Positions 57,142 through 64,000 of a DNA stretch of 64,000 bases are shown piece after piece (the first letter of the stretch is position 1; each line of letters starts with the position of its first letter). The DNA lies in assembly GCF_009729015.1 (NCBI RefSeq), contig NZ_CP045482.1, positions 1,608,001-1,672,000 on the forward strand, read 5' to 3'. The stretch is from Acidianus ambivalens. Lineage in GTDB: Archaea; Thermoproteota; Thermoprotei_A; Sulfolobales; Sulfolobaceae. Both the position numbers and the translations under genes were made by a program. The notes under the pieces are model-generated. The model was given only the letters and a program-made list of their open reading frames with translations. It was not told where the DNA came from and ran no database searches.

Positions 57142-57703
57142 ACTTTTTCACCTTTTCGTATTTTTGACTCCCCATTCCTTGCAATTTTCCGCTAAATGAT
57201 ACAAGTATAGAGACCAAATCCTCTATTAGCTCTTGTTCCGGTGTTTTGTCCTCATTGTTTAATACCACGAGTTCACAATTATGTGCTTTGCATACCTCTT
57301 CAAGGATTTCGAAACCGAATCTAACTAGTCTATCTGGGTAAGCTACAACGACCTTTGACACTTCGTTGTTTAGTATCATTCTTAACAACTTGAGGAATCC
57401 TTTTCTCTTCATGTTTAATCCAGAACCTACGTCTGTTATTACTTGGTCGTAGTCCTTTACTTGTTCTTGTAAATATTTTACTTGGTTTACCAAGTCATCT
57501 TTCTGTGTGTTTGATGATACCCTAGCATATAATATTACTTTTCTCTTTCTTACAATACCCATCAGTTTTTCTACGTCCTCTTCTCTGAACCTCCACTTCC
57601 CGCTCTGTAATATTACTGGTTTGATGTAACCCTTCTTTACGTATTCTCTAAGCGTTGCATAGGATATTCCTAAGCGTTGGCATACTTCTTTAGGTCTTAG
57701 CAT
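57119..57703 (-). CDS. tnpA: IS607-family serine recombinase TnpA
   Basis: 194 residues. An N-terminal MerR-like helix-turn-helix (residues 1-45, VCQRLGISYATLREYVKKGY) is followed by a serine-recombinase domain. The nucleophile is S63 in ILYARVSSNTQKDD. VVVAYPDRLVRFGFE holds the conserved DRLxRxG/F motif. This HTH-first layout is the hallmark of IS607 TnpA. Length and motifs are complete, so it should be functional. The ATG at 57703 begins the element's operon. Confidence 0.93.
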   Translation of the reverse strand: MLRPKEVCQRLGISYATLREYVKKGYIKPVILQSGKWRFREEDVEKLMGIVRKRKVILYARVSSNTQKDDLVNQVKYLQEQVKDYDQVITDVGSGLNMKRKGFLKLLRMILNNEVSKVVVAYPDRLVRFGFEILEEVCKAHNCELVVLNNEDKTPEQELIEDLVSILVSFSGKLQGMGSQKYEKVKKCVEEIKN

Positions 57704-57740
57704 TGTATAAGAGTTTATGATGAAATAATATAAACTTTAC

Positions 57741-57884
57741 GGTTCATCGAAAACTGTTGGCAACGGCGTTGGTACACCTTCGTCCAATGCACATGCCCCA
57801 AACGAGAACGTAAAGTTGGAGAACTTCTATAAGGCTATAGAACATTCTTTGTATTTTTACCAAGAATATGAAAGTTTAGGATAA
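57741..57884 (+). pseudogene. 3' fragment of the M20 dipeptidase gene
   Basis: 47 codons in one frame, reading GSSKTVGNGVGTPSSNAHAP then NENVKLENFYKAIEH and SLYFYQEYESLG before TAA. The SNAHAPNE segment holds the conserved metal-ligand histidine and C-terminal motif of M20 dipeptidases. Joining the two fragments at the element ends would not restore one frame, so a deletion accompanies the insertion. Confidence 0.75.
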
Positions 57885-57895
57885 AAGAAAAAAGA

Positions 57896-58522
57896 TTATA
57901 ACTTAGAACCGATAGAGAGAGGCGCTATGTAAAATTCTAATGTTATCTCTTCTGGATTTCCGTCACTCTTAAACACTGTGAATAAATATGTATTTTCGCA
58001 TAAATGAGTTAAAGAAGTAGCAGATAGATTCTTTTGAGATAGAAGTAAAGTTACTCCCCCATACGCTTCGAAGTTTTTCGGCGAATTTGCAATTATTGTA
58101 AAATTAAGATATTGGCATCTATTTTGCTCAAATAACTTATTACAAGTTATTGTAACGTTTAATATAGGATTATTATATAAAGCTTCGCTTACGACACTTC
58201 CAATGTTTATTGCTGGATAAAGTAAGAAGGAATCACCTTCTTTTACTTTTGTTAAATTAATATTTACCACTGCTACTATAAGCATATAATTGCATATTTT
58301 TACAAATTGAGTTGTAGAATTGATTATGAATAGATAACTGCCTATTACTGGATTTAACCTATATTCTGGTCCTGTAACTGCATAAGCTGGCTGAATTTGC
58401 TCAGAATTATTCACTGAATTATTATTTATTAGATTTACGTGCCTATATTGATTGAATATTATAATACCTTCTACTACTACTATAAAGATTAATACTATTG
58501 AAATAGTTTTCCACTTATTCAT
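57896..58522 (-). CDS. Secreted/membrane-anchored protein of unknown function, 208 residues
   Basis: An N-terminal hydrophobic helix (ISIVLIFIVVVEGIIIF) acts as signal or anchor. The rest is extracytoplasmic, with few cysteines (CNYMLIV, TCNKLFEQNRCQYL, LCENTY) and many N-x-S/T sites (INNNSVNNSEQ, VNINLT), typical of glycosylated Sulfolobales surface proteins. It starts 10 bases after the stop of the 58533-59270 gene, so they form an operon. No family recognised. Its stop lies a few bases beyond the M20 remnant on the other strand. Confidence 0.65.
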   Translation of the reverse strand: MNKWKTISIVLIFIVVVEGIIIFNQYRHVNLINNNSVNNSEQIQPAYAVTGPEYRLNPVIGSYLFIINSTTQFVKICNYMLIVAVVNINLTKVKEGDSFLLYPAINIGSVVSEALYNNPILNVTITCNKLFEQNRCQYLNFTIIANSPKNFEAYGGVTLLLSQKNLSATSLTHLCENTYLFTVFKSDGNPEEITLEFYIAPLSIGSKL

Positions 58523-58532
58523 TTAGATCACC

Positions 58533-59270
58533 TCATATTTGAACTACCCAACCTGCTCCTGGCCCATGCTGTTCCGTCCATGGATATGAACCATCCCAAA
58601 AATTCCCTATGGTCATCACCACAAACTTTATAGTATATTCTGGATTTAATGGGCAATACTTTCCATTTGCCGGCGTATATATTACTGTCATTGTAGGCCA
58701 TGTCCATTTTGTTTGAGCCCACCAACCTTTACCACCTTCATTAAGAGCCCAACACCATACATTTATATAACTTTGATTAGGAGTAGGCCCAGTTCTTCCT
58801 TCTATTCTATACACTTTATAACTTACTGACATGCTTGCAGTAACAGTAGCAGATACACAACACTCGATAATAGTAGTTGAAATGCTGTTTGACACTATTA
58901 CAGTTCCATAGCAGTCTTGTTGCCAGAAATTATTGGGACACCATTCATATATCCATGTATTAGGAGGATTATTAGTTATATTTATATACTGTATCATAGT
59001 TGGTCCATTTGAATCGCTTAATCCTCCATCGTCTTCATACCTGTAATCACTTGCTTGCACTTGTCCATAATTAATTACAAATACAGGAAGTATGGTATTA
59101 CCATTAACTTCAGTTATTCCTTTTGCATAATATACACTAACTTCGTCTCTGACAACAGTTTGGCCACAATTTGCAGAAGCACAGCTCCATTGTGTAGTTA
59201 AAACGAGCCTTAGATTATTTGTATTAACACTAGGGCAACTTGAACTGCAAGCTCTAACCATATTAAACAC
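58533..59270 (-). CDS. Cysteine-rich secreted protein of unknown function
   Basis: 245 residues counted from the GTG at 59270, with many Cys and Trp (RACSSSCPSV, QWSCASANCGQTV, EWCPNNFWQQDCYG, ECCVSATVTA). The fold looks beta-rich. Upstream, the same frame continues for about 20 codons as a signal-like helix (WKRIIIAGFIIAISILGVFN) without any ATG, GTG or TTG. The real start may be a rare codon (ATA at 59324) or a frameshift from an ATG nearby. A TATA-like ATTATATATATC lies near 59350. First gene of a two-gene operon with the 208-residue protein. Function unknown. Confidence 0.6.
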   Translation of the reverse strand: MFNMVRACSSSCPSVNTNNLRLVLTTQWSCASANCGQTVVRDEVSVYYAKGITEVNGNTILPVFVINYGQVQASDYRYEDDGGLSDSNGPTMIQYINITNNPPNTWIYEWCPNNFWQQDCYGTVIVSNSISTTIIECCVSATVTASMSVSYKVYRIEGRTGPTPNQSYINVWCWALNEGGKGWWAQTKWTWPTMTVIYTPANGKYCPLNPEYTIKFVVMTIGNFWDGSYPWTEQHGPGAGWVVQI

Positions 59271-59523
59271 CCCTAGTATGCTTATAGCTATTATGAAACC
59301 TGCGATAATAATTCGTTTCCATATGCTTATTGATATACTTCATGCCTAGATATATATAATACAAAGTGACTTTTTTTTAACTCTTTAAACTTTTCTTGTA
59401 ATAGTCTGCCTATTTTATTAATGTTTAACTAATATCGTAAAATCTTTAATATAAGTCAGAATATCGTCATATACTTTAAAAACTGCCAATAAAAAAGAAT
59501 AAAAATCCTTAGATTAACGGTTT

Positions 59524-60084
59524 TTGATGATACTTGAAGGAAGAGAAATACAAATCATCAAGGCCAATGAAGACTATGCAGAAAAATTTTATGAATATTT
59601 ACAGTCGTTAAAGGACGATCCTGAAAATTATACAATCATTAGATATGATGACGTCACGCTAGAGGACGTAAAAAAGATAAAGTGGAACGATTACCCTTTA
59701 TTTCTAGCCATAGAAAAAGGGAAGGTCGTAGGATCGATACAAGTTATGAGAGGAAAATACTTTGGAGCTTTAAGGCAATCTCACGTTGCTGAGATTGCAT
59801 ATTCTGTAGCTAAAGAATTTAGAGGAAAAGGGCTGATATATGCTTTAATGTTTTATGCGTTATCAAACGTTAGCATAGTGACGGCTTGGGTTGATGAGAG
59901 AAATATAAGATCTCAGAAAGTTTTAGAAAAACTTGGAGCAAGAAAATTAGGGAAAATCGACGGTTTTATGTACTCTATAAGGGAAAAGGCATTTGCTAAT
60001 ATGATATTCTATGTAGGAAATGCTGAGGAAATGAGGAGAAAAGCTAAGGAAAAAGCAGAAAGGAAGGGAATAATATTAAAATAG
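59524..60084 (+). CDS. GNAT-family N-acetyltransferase
   Basis: 186 residues. The acetyl-CoA-binding motif appears as AKEFRGKGLIYALMFYAL (pattern R/Q-x-x-G-x-G/A), followed by the usual NIRSQKVLEKLGARKLGKID, the region that closes a GNAT core. No signal peptide. The C-terminus is basic (RRKAKEKAERKG), perhaps nucleic-acid binding. Substrate unknown; candidates are protein N-termini, ribosomal proteins or small amines. It is a single gene bounded by intergenic DNA. Confidence 0.85.
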   Translation: MMILEGREIQIIKANEDYAEKFYEYLQSLKDDPENYTIIRYDDVTLEDVKKIKWNDYPLFLAIEKGKVVGSIQVMRGKYFGALRQSHVAEIAYSVAKEFRGKGLIYALMFYALSNVSIVTAWVDERNIRSQKVLEKLGARKLGKIDGFMYSIREKAFANMIFYVGNAEEMRRKAKEKAERKGIILK

Positions 60085-60183
60085 TAAACTCATCAAATTC
60101 TTGAAATAAACTGAATGTAAAACTCCATATTCATATTTCTTAATCACGCTCTTTTAGTTCGAGCTAATAGCATATATGATACT

Positions 60184-60291
60184 TTATTCTCTATCCCGTA
60201 TAACGTCATTAGACGAAGGTAAATCAAAAGGTAAACCTTCTTTTAACCATTTTTCTGTTAACTCTTTGACTCTCTTTTTCATCTCTATCAT
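60184..60291 (-). CDS. Possible small protein, 35 residues
   Basis: In the 383-base gap 60085-60467 a leftward frame reads MIEMKKRVKELTEKWLKEGL then PFDLPSSNDVIRDRE. The sequence is charged and helix-forming, with a TATTTAA box about 24 bases upstream of the ATG. It may be a small antitoxin-like protein or the stub of a larger gene, given vapBC downstream. The rest of the gap shows nothing recognisable. Confidence 0.35.
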   Translation of the reverse strand: MIEMKKRVKELTEKWLKEGLPFDLPSSNDVIRDRE

Positions 60292-60467
60292 AACTTTATA
60301 CAGCAAACTTAAATACTCAATTCTTTGGAATTAGCTAAATCTCTTCTTTACAAATATTACTACACTCCTTAACGTAAAATTCAGACTTGAAGATCAATTT
60401 CTGTAACGAGGTTGCAATCTTCTAGGAAAATTTTTAAAGTGGGAATATAAAATAAATTATAGTTACA

Positions 60468-60683
60468 ATGGATAAAAAGGGGAGGATAGTGATACCAAAG
60501 GAAGTTAGAGAAAAATTAAACTTAAAAGAAGGTAGTAAAGTCGAGATAAACATGGAAAAAGACGGAAAGATTATAATTAGCGTCAAGAGATTGACTGTTG
60601 GCAATATTTACGGAATAGCTGGGAAGGAAAGCATTAAAATTGAGGAGATAGAGGAGGCATTAAGTTTTGAAGATAATGAGTGA
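60468..60683 (+). CDS. vapB: AbrB/MazE-type antitoxin (VapB)
   Basis: 71 residues. The swapped-hairpin AbrB motif MDKKGRIVIPKEVREKLNLK then EGSKVEI is clear. The acidic tail (IKIEEIEEALSFEDNE) would bind the toxin. The start may be a few codons upstream (IVT before MDKK, without a standard start codon). The end overlaps the first codons of a broken vapC by 8 bases. As an orphan antitoxin it could now act only as a repressor. Confidence 0.8.
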   Translation: MDKKGRIVIPKEVREKLNLKEGSKVEINMEKDGKIIISVKRLTVGNIYGIAGKESIKIEEIEEALSFEDNE

Positions 60684-61057
60684 TACAAACGTACTTATTT
60701 GCTCTTCTCTGACCCTTCATACGGTGAAAGAGCAAAGGAATTATAAAGACTGCTGAGGAAGAAGATGCGTATTCTTTCACGCTGGTTATTTCTCAAGTTT
60801 TGGCCCATTTAGAGAGTAGGAAAAAGGTTGAAGTAATTCCAATATTTATAAACTATTTAAAACAATCTGGAATTAAAATTATAGAAACTACTTGGGAAAA
60901 TTTTATTGATGCAACAAGAATTTTACAGTCTTCCAAATTAAGTTATAAACTTTGGGATGACATAATTATCTTTAACCAAATGAAAAGGTTTGGAATAGAC
61001 GTTGTTTATTCTAACGATAAAGATTTCGATTTATTTTCTGTAAAGAGAGAATTTTAG
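60676..61057 (+). pseudogene. vapC: vapC PIN-domain toxin with two frameshifts
   Basis: A PIN toxin can be reassembled from three frames. MSDTNVLIC contains the first PIN aspartate motif (DTNVLI). SDPSYGERAKEL lies in the next frame. IKTAEEEDAYSFTLVISQVL continues in the third, through WDDIIIFNQMKRFGIDVVYS to NDKDFDLF. The key acidic residues (D in DTN; DD in LWDDI; D in NDKDFD) are present, but shifts near 60703 and 60741 break the gene. A frame starting with TTG at 60800 covers only the C-terminal part. The toxin is probably inactive. Confidence 0.8.
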
Positions 61058-61246
61058 TACAATGAAAAGATTATTTTAATCGAGGATAAACTCTAAATAG
61101 GTATTAAATTCCTATATTCATATTTTACTACTAGATCATAATCTCTTATACTGTTAGAGCGTATTATTAATTTAAGTGCAAAAAATTTAAATTATTTTCA
61201 GATAAAAAAGATATATAAAAAATTATTAATTATTATATTCACTATT

Positions 61247-63058
61247 CTAACATTCATTAGTAATGAAGTCGTAATATATTAGAAAGTCTTTAACCATAGC
61301 GTATGCATTATATGTCCCTGGTCCAGTCACATAGTTCCATCCGTAATGAGCAGGAGTAGGATTAGCACCAGTAGTTATAGGAATCCATGCCGGTAAGCCT
61401 TTTATGCATCCTTTTGGTGTAAGTATTTCTCCGCAATAAGAAATATGATAAAGTATACTATTCAGCATTCCAAGTCTTACTCCAGCAAGGCTAACCATTG
61501 CAGCAGTCATTGGAGCTGCACCGCTAGTTCCGTACCATAAATAGAGCTGACCTTGATATATTAAAGGTAGTCCGAAACCGAATTCTGGAATATTATATCC
61601 TCCTGCAGATACGAAGGCTATGTCGGGATAAGTTCTTTGCGGTATTTTAGGAGTAAACGGTATTAAAGACGTTGTCTCATAGCATTGCCTAGGAAAAGCA
61701 GTACTTATTCCTCCAGTACTGTAATCCCATCCTGAAATGCTGACTATTCCTCCCGTTGAATTTGCTCTAACAAAAATTCCTCCTACTGCAGTGACGTAAG
61801 GGTCGCTCTCAGGATACCAGATTGTATTATATACATCTATTATGAAATTTGGTGGAGGATGATCGCTTTCAAATCCCCAATCTCCCGCAGCAGCTAAAAC
61901 CGATATTCCTTCGTCAACAGCTTGCATAATTATATTGTGAATCATGTATAACATTGCAGGATAATATGCGGAAAGGTAAGACTCGGGCAATGCAACGGAT
62001 ATTGAAATTACATCAGGATCTATATAATTTACTATGTAATATAACTCATAATAGTAGTTAAGCAAGTTTCCTACCAACGCTTGACCGCCTACGTATCCAT
62101 TGCTGAAAACTACGTAAATACAAGAAGCAGGAGAAAATACTCCAGCCCATTCTGCATCTAACTCGTTTTCTCCAGATTGACCACTACTTGTTATATTGCC
62201 CAAGTAGACCACGTTTAGCCCTCCTGTTCTAGGAACTATGTAAAACTGGTTCCAAAAGGCATAAATGTCGCTCTCATTAATGAAACTCTCAGGAACGCCT
62301 TCAATGGCTATTTTCTCTCCTTTCCCAGTGTAGCCTTGAGAATACAATTCCGTGAAATTAAAGTATTGAGCAATTGTTGAAGGAGTTACCAAAACTGAAG
62401 ATACTAATGAAGGACCTTGTAAATTAACCTTCCAAGCCTCTTTAATTACAGGATAGACTTTAGGGTCTACGCTGTCTATCCCTACGATTCCCAGAACGTA
62501 TTTACCTATGTTGTAAGGTAATGAAGGTGTAACATTATTACTGAAATAATAGAACGGACCTACATTAGCTATGCCTAATAATCCATACCAATAGATGTTT
62601 TTACAAGGATAGTAATACACGTTAAGTTCAGTATTAAACGCTTTTTCTATTTCTCCTACTGTACCGTTAAAGGTTAATATTAGACCGTAACAGCCAGTGA
62701 ACTTTATCCCAAAGGATTCCAAATAGTCAATTAAACAATGCACGTAAGACTTACTGGGGTAAAAATCTTCTCTAAATTGGCAGGGAGTTAAATATATAGT
62801 TTCACAGTGTTTTGCTAGCTTGCAAGTTATGCATATAAGCTTGCTATAATTAGTAAAATTGAGTAAAACTGCAAAAGGTAATGTATAATTCTTAGGAAGT
62901 GGTTGAACATATATTGAACCGGGTAGTATATCGTATTTGGGAGAGTTCGTTGAAATATAGTAAACTTGGCTACTTGATGAAGTCACAAAAAATTGGAAAG
63001 TAGATAAAAATATCAGAAATAAAATTGAAAAAGATTTAATTATATTTAATGATGACAT
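61247..63058 (-). CDS. Secreted S53 (sedolisin/kumamolisin-like) acid serine peptidase
   Basis: 603 residues: signal helix (about 8-26), pro-domain (LTPCQFREDFYPSKSYVHCL, residues 90-109), then the catalytic domain from about 225 (VTPSTIAQYFNFTELYSQGY). The sedolisin residues are present: E297 and D301 (GENELDAEWAG), the oxyanion aspartate D393 (AAAGDWGF) and the nucleophile S512 (YGTSGAAPMTAA). The C-terminal GWNYVTGPGTYNAY corresponds to the calcium site. Active at acid pH outside the cell, it would digest proteins to peptides for the importers. It has its own TATA box overlapping the end of the upstream permease gene. Confidence 0.92.
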   Translation of the reverse strand: MSSLNIIKSFSILFLIFLSTFQFFVTSSSSQVYYISTNSPKYDILPGSIYVQPLPKNYTLPFAVLLNFTNYSKLICITCKLAKHCETIYLTPCQFREDFYPSKSYVHCLIDYLESFGIKFTGCYGLILTFNGTVGEIEKAFNTELNVYYYPCKNIYWYGLLGIANVGPFYYFSNNVTPSLPYNIGKYVLGIVGIDSVDPKVYPVIKEAWKVNLQGPSLVSSVLVTPSTIAQYFNFTELYSQGYTGKGEKIAIEGVPESFINESDIYAFWNQFYIVPRTGGLNVVYLGNITSSGQSGENELDAEWAGVFSPASCIYVVFSNGYVGGQALVGNLLNYYYELYYIVNYIDPDVISISVALPESYLSAYYPAMLYMIHNIIMQAVDEGISVLAAAGDWGFESDHPPPNFIIDVYNTIWYPESDPYVTAVGGIFVRANSTGGIVSISGWDYSTGGISTAFPRQCYETTSLIPFTPKIPQRTYPDIAFVSAGGYNIPEFGFGLPLIYQGQLYLWYGTSGAAPMTAAMVSLAGVRLGMLNSILYHISYCGEILTPKGCIKGLPAWIPITTGANPTPAHYGWNYVTGPGTYNAYAMVKDFLIYYDFITNEC

Positions 63059-63079
63059 ATAATAAGTTATTGGCTTTAG

Positions 63080-63087
63080 TTTATAAA
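63080..63087 (-). promoter_or_regulatory. TATA box of the S53 peptidase
   Basis: ATTTATAAA read leftward, centred about 26 bases upstream of the ATG at 63058, overlapping the 3' end of the permease gene region. Confidence 0.55.
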
Positions 63088-64000
63088 TTATTCTGGTGGA
63101 ATCTCTTTAAATATTAGTCCAAGCTCTATTCCTTGACTTTCCCTATATTTCTTTGCTATGAAATACGTTATAACTCCCAGTACAGGAATTACTGCAATCA
63201 ATGCGATGTTAAGTAGCAAATTACCAGTAAATACCATTGAATTATATAGGGGATTTACGAAAGCGTAACCTATCGCGACTATTACCGACATTGCGAGTAT
63301 TATAGAGCCAAGTATACCGTAAATCTTAAGCATACTTTTCTCTTTATCAGTAAGCTCAACGCCAACTATTCCTTTAAATCCTGCTACAGCTGCAGATATT
63401 GTAGCTTGCAAAAATTGGTAAATAAATAATATTGCTATCAACGCAATAGTTGAAACAGCAAAACCTAAATAAAGTATGGCTACATCAAAGAATATTCCTA
63501 AAGCTAAAGCAACTCCTGAGGCTACTAGAGGAGTTTGAAGTCTTGGGTTTACATATGCTAACTTTTCTGGAAGTATCCTATCAAATGCCATTGCAAGCAT
63601 TACTCTAGAGGGTATTGCAAGAGATAACGGACCCGCAACAAACTGTATGCCTATGTTTAATACGCCTACTAATAATGCCAGGATTGGAGAGGATAAAGTC
63701 ATTATTCCTGCCCAAGCTATATAGCCTTCTCCTGCAGAGACCGGATTAGATTTACCCCAACCGCATAGCGCAACGTAATTAAAGAATGGAATTCCCATGG
63801 TAAATGCGGTTAGAAAAGTTAGTGCAATAATAATGACTGTTGCTATAGTATACCCTGATAACATGCCTAGCTTTAAAGACCTTGTCGCTTGTTTGTATTC
63901 TCCTGCAAAATAGGACGGTCCAAAGAACCATATGAATAGCCACATTAGCATTAATATTGAAAATACTAGAGTTTGTAAGGGGTTAGTGACTGGAGAATAG
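63088..64000 (-). CDS. APC-superfamily permease (EIPPE-tail group), 5' end outside window
   Basis: The frame is open to the right edge, so the first part is missing; an ATG at 63951 is internal. About 304 residues are visible. LMLMWLFIWFFGPSYFAGEY is almost the same as in the permease at 35322, and it ends GIELGLIFKEIPPE. The preceding SPVTNPLQTLVFSI also aligns with that paralogue (SISPLQTLIFSV). It ends 29 bases upstream of the S53 peptidase gene. It probably takes up amino acids, perhaps released by that peptidase. Substrate unknown. Confidence 0.82.
   Translation of the reverse strand, partial: YSPVTNPLQTLVFSILMLMWLFIWFFGPSYFAGEYKQATRSLKLGMLSGYTIATVIIIALTFLTAFTMGIPFFNYVALCGWGKSNPVSAGEGYIAWAGIMTLSSPILALLVGVLNIGIQFVAGPLSLAIPSRVMLAMAFDRILPEKLAYVNPRLQTPLVASGVALALGIFFDVAILYLGFAVSTIALIAILFIYQFLQATISAAVAGFKGIVGVELTDKEKSMLKIYGILGSIILAMSVIVAIGYAFVNPLYNSMVFTGNLLLNIALIAVIPVLGVITYFIAKKYRESQGIELGLIFKEIPPE

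Larger units (their letters stand above)
55842..57740 (-). mobile_element. IS607-family insertion element
   Basis: About 1.9 kb, bounded by the two M20 fragments. It encodes a serine recombinase (TnpA) and TnpB, overlapping by 23 bases and read leftward. Possible boundaries contain GG on each side (AGCTGG/GGTTTG and TTTAC/GGTTC), in line with the GG target preference of IS607 elements; there is no evident target duplication. Ends are approximate to a few bases. Both genes look intact, so the element may be active. Confidence 0.8.

Noticed and set aside
58528..58725. A 65-residue leftward frame overlapping the end of the cysteine-rich secreted gene
   Set aside because: The overlapping gene has a far more coherent sequence, with repeated Cys/Trp motifs, and an operon partner 10 bases downstream.
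60800..61057. Separate small gene starting at TTG 60800
   Set aside because: It is the C-terminal piece of the frameshifted PIN toxin; the same frame continues upstream to about 60743 with PIN-like sequence.
1..64000. tRNA or rRNA genes
   Set aside because: No GC-rich segment with cloverleaf pairing stood out by eye in this AT-rich window; a covariance-model scan would be needed to exclude them fully.

Overview
The window looks like chromosomal DNA of a thermoacidophilic archaeon of the order Sulfolobales (Sulfolobus/Saccharolobus/Acidianus/Metallosphaera type). The reasons are its low GC content, the many TATA boxes 24-28 bases upstream of start codons with no ribosome-binding site (leaderless mRNAs), oligopeptide-type ABC transporters with membrane-anchored binding proteins, a secreted S53 acid peptidase, and an IS607-family element of archaeal type. 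Species cannot be fixed by eye. No tRNA, rRNA or CRISPR array was seen.

Layout. 1-6 kb: an NCS1 nucleobase/hydantoin-type permease (cut by the window edge), an MFS carrier, an amidohydrolase, an internally deleted cytosine-deaminase-like gene and an APC permease. 6-16 kb: a GH38 alpha-mannosidase with two unknown proteins, an oligopeptide-type ABC transporter in two divergent operons, a PIG-V-like membrane mannosyltransferase and two secreted or anchored proteins. 16-26 kb: a binding protein, a creatinase-like M24 protein, an MFS carrier and two paralogous binding proteins, with scraps of an M20 carbamoylase and an MFS carrier between them. 26-35 kb: an APC permease, cyanase with an aminotransferase, then nitrate reductase, nitrite reductase and a nitrate/nitrite carrier. 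35-46 kb: two APC permeases, an amidohydrolase, a DUF1028 protein, an Ldh2-type dehydrogenase, a decayed secreted-protein gene and an intact cytosine-deaminase-like amidohydrolase. 46-53 kb: a complete dipeptide-type ABC system (binding protein, two permeases, two ATPases). 53-64 kb: an ABC exporter fused to a DUF1854-like domain, an IS607 element sitting in a broken M20 peptidase gene, a cysteine-rich secreted pair, a GNAT acetyltransferase, vapB with a broken vapC, an S53 peptidase and a fourth APC permease running off the window.

How it fits together. Most intact genes can be read as nitrogen and organic-carbon scavenging. Secreted protease, peptide ABC importers and APC permeases would supply amino acids; the nitrate/nitrite genes and cyanase would supply ammonium; amidohydrolases, the creatinase-like enzyme and the NCS1 permease point to small amides and nucleobases. 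Part of this last branch is eroding: a cytosine deaminase copy, an M20 carbamoylase and an M20 peptidase survive only as fragments. Paralogy is strong. Three binding proteins are mosaics of one another, and four APC permeases share the C-terminal tail [KN]EIPP[ED].

All function calls are by eye from motifs and remembered family features; no database search was run.
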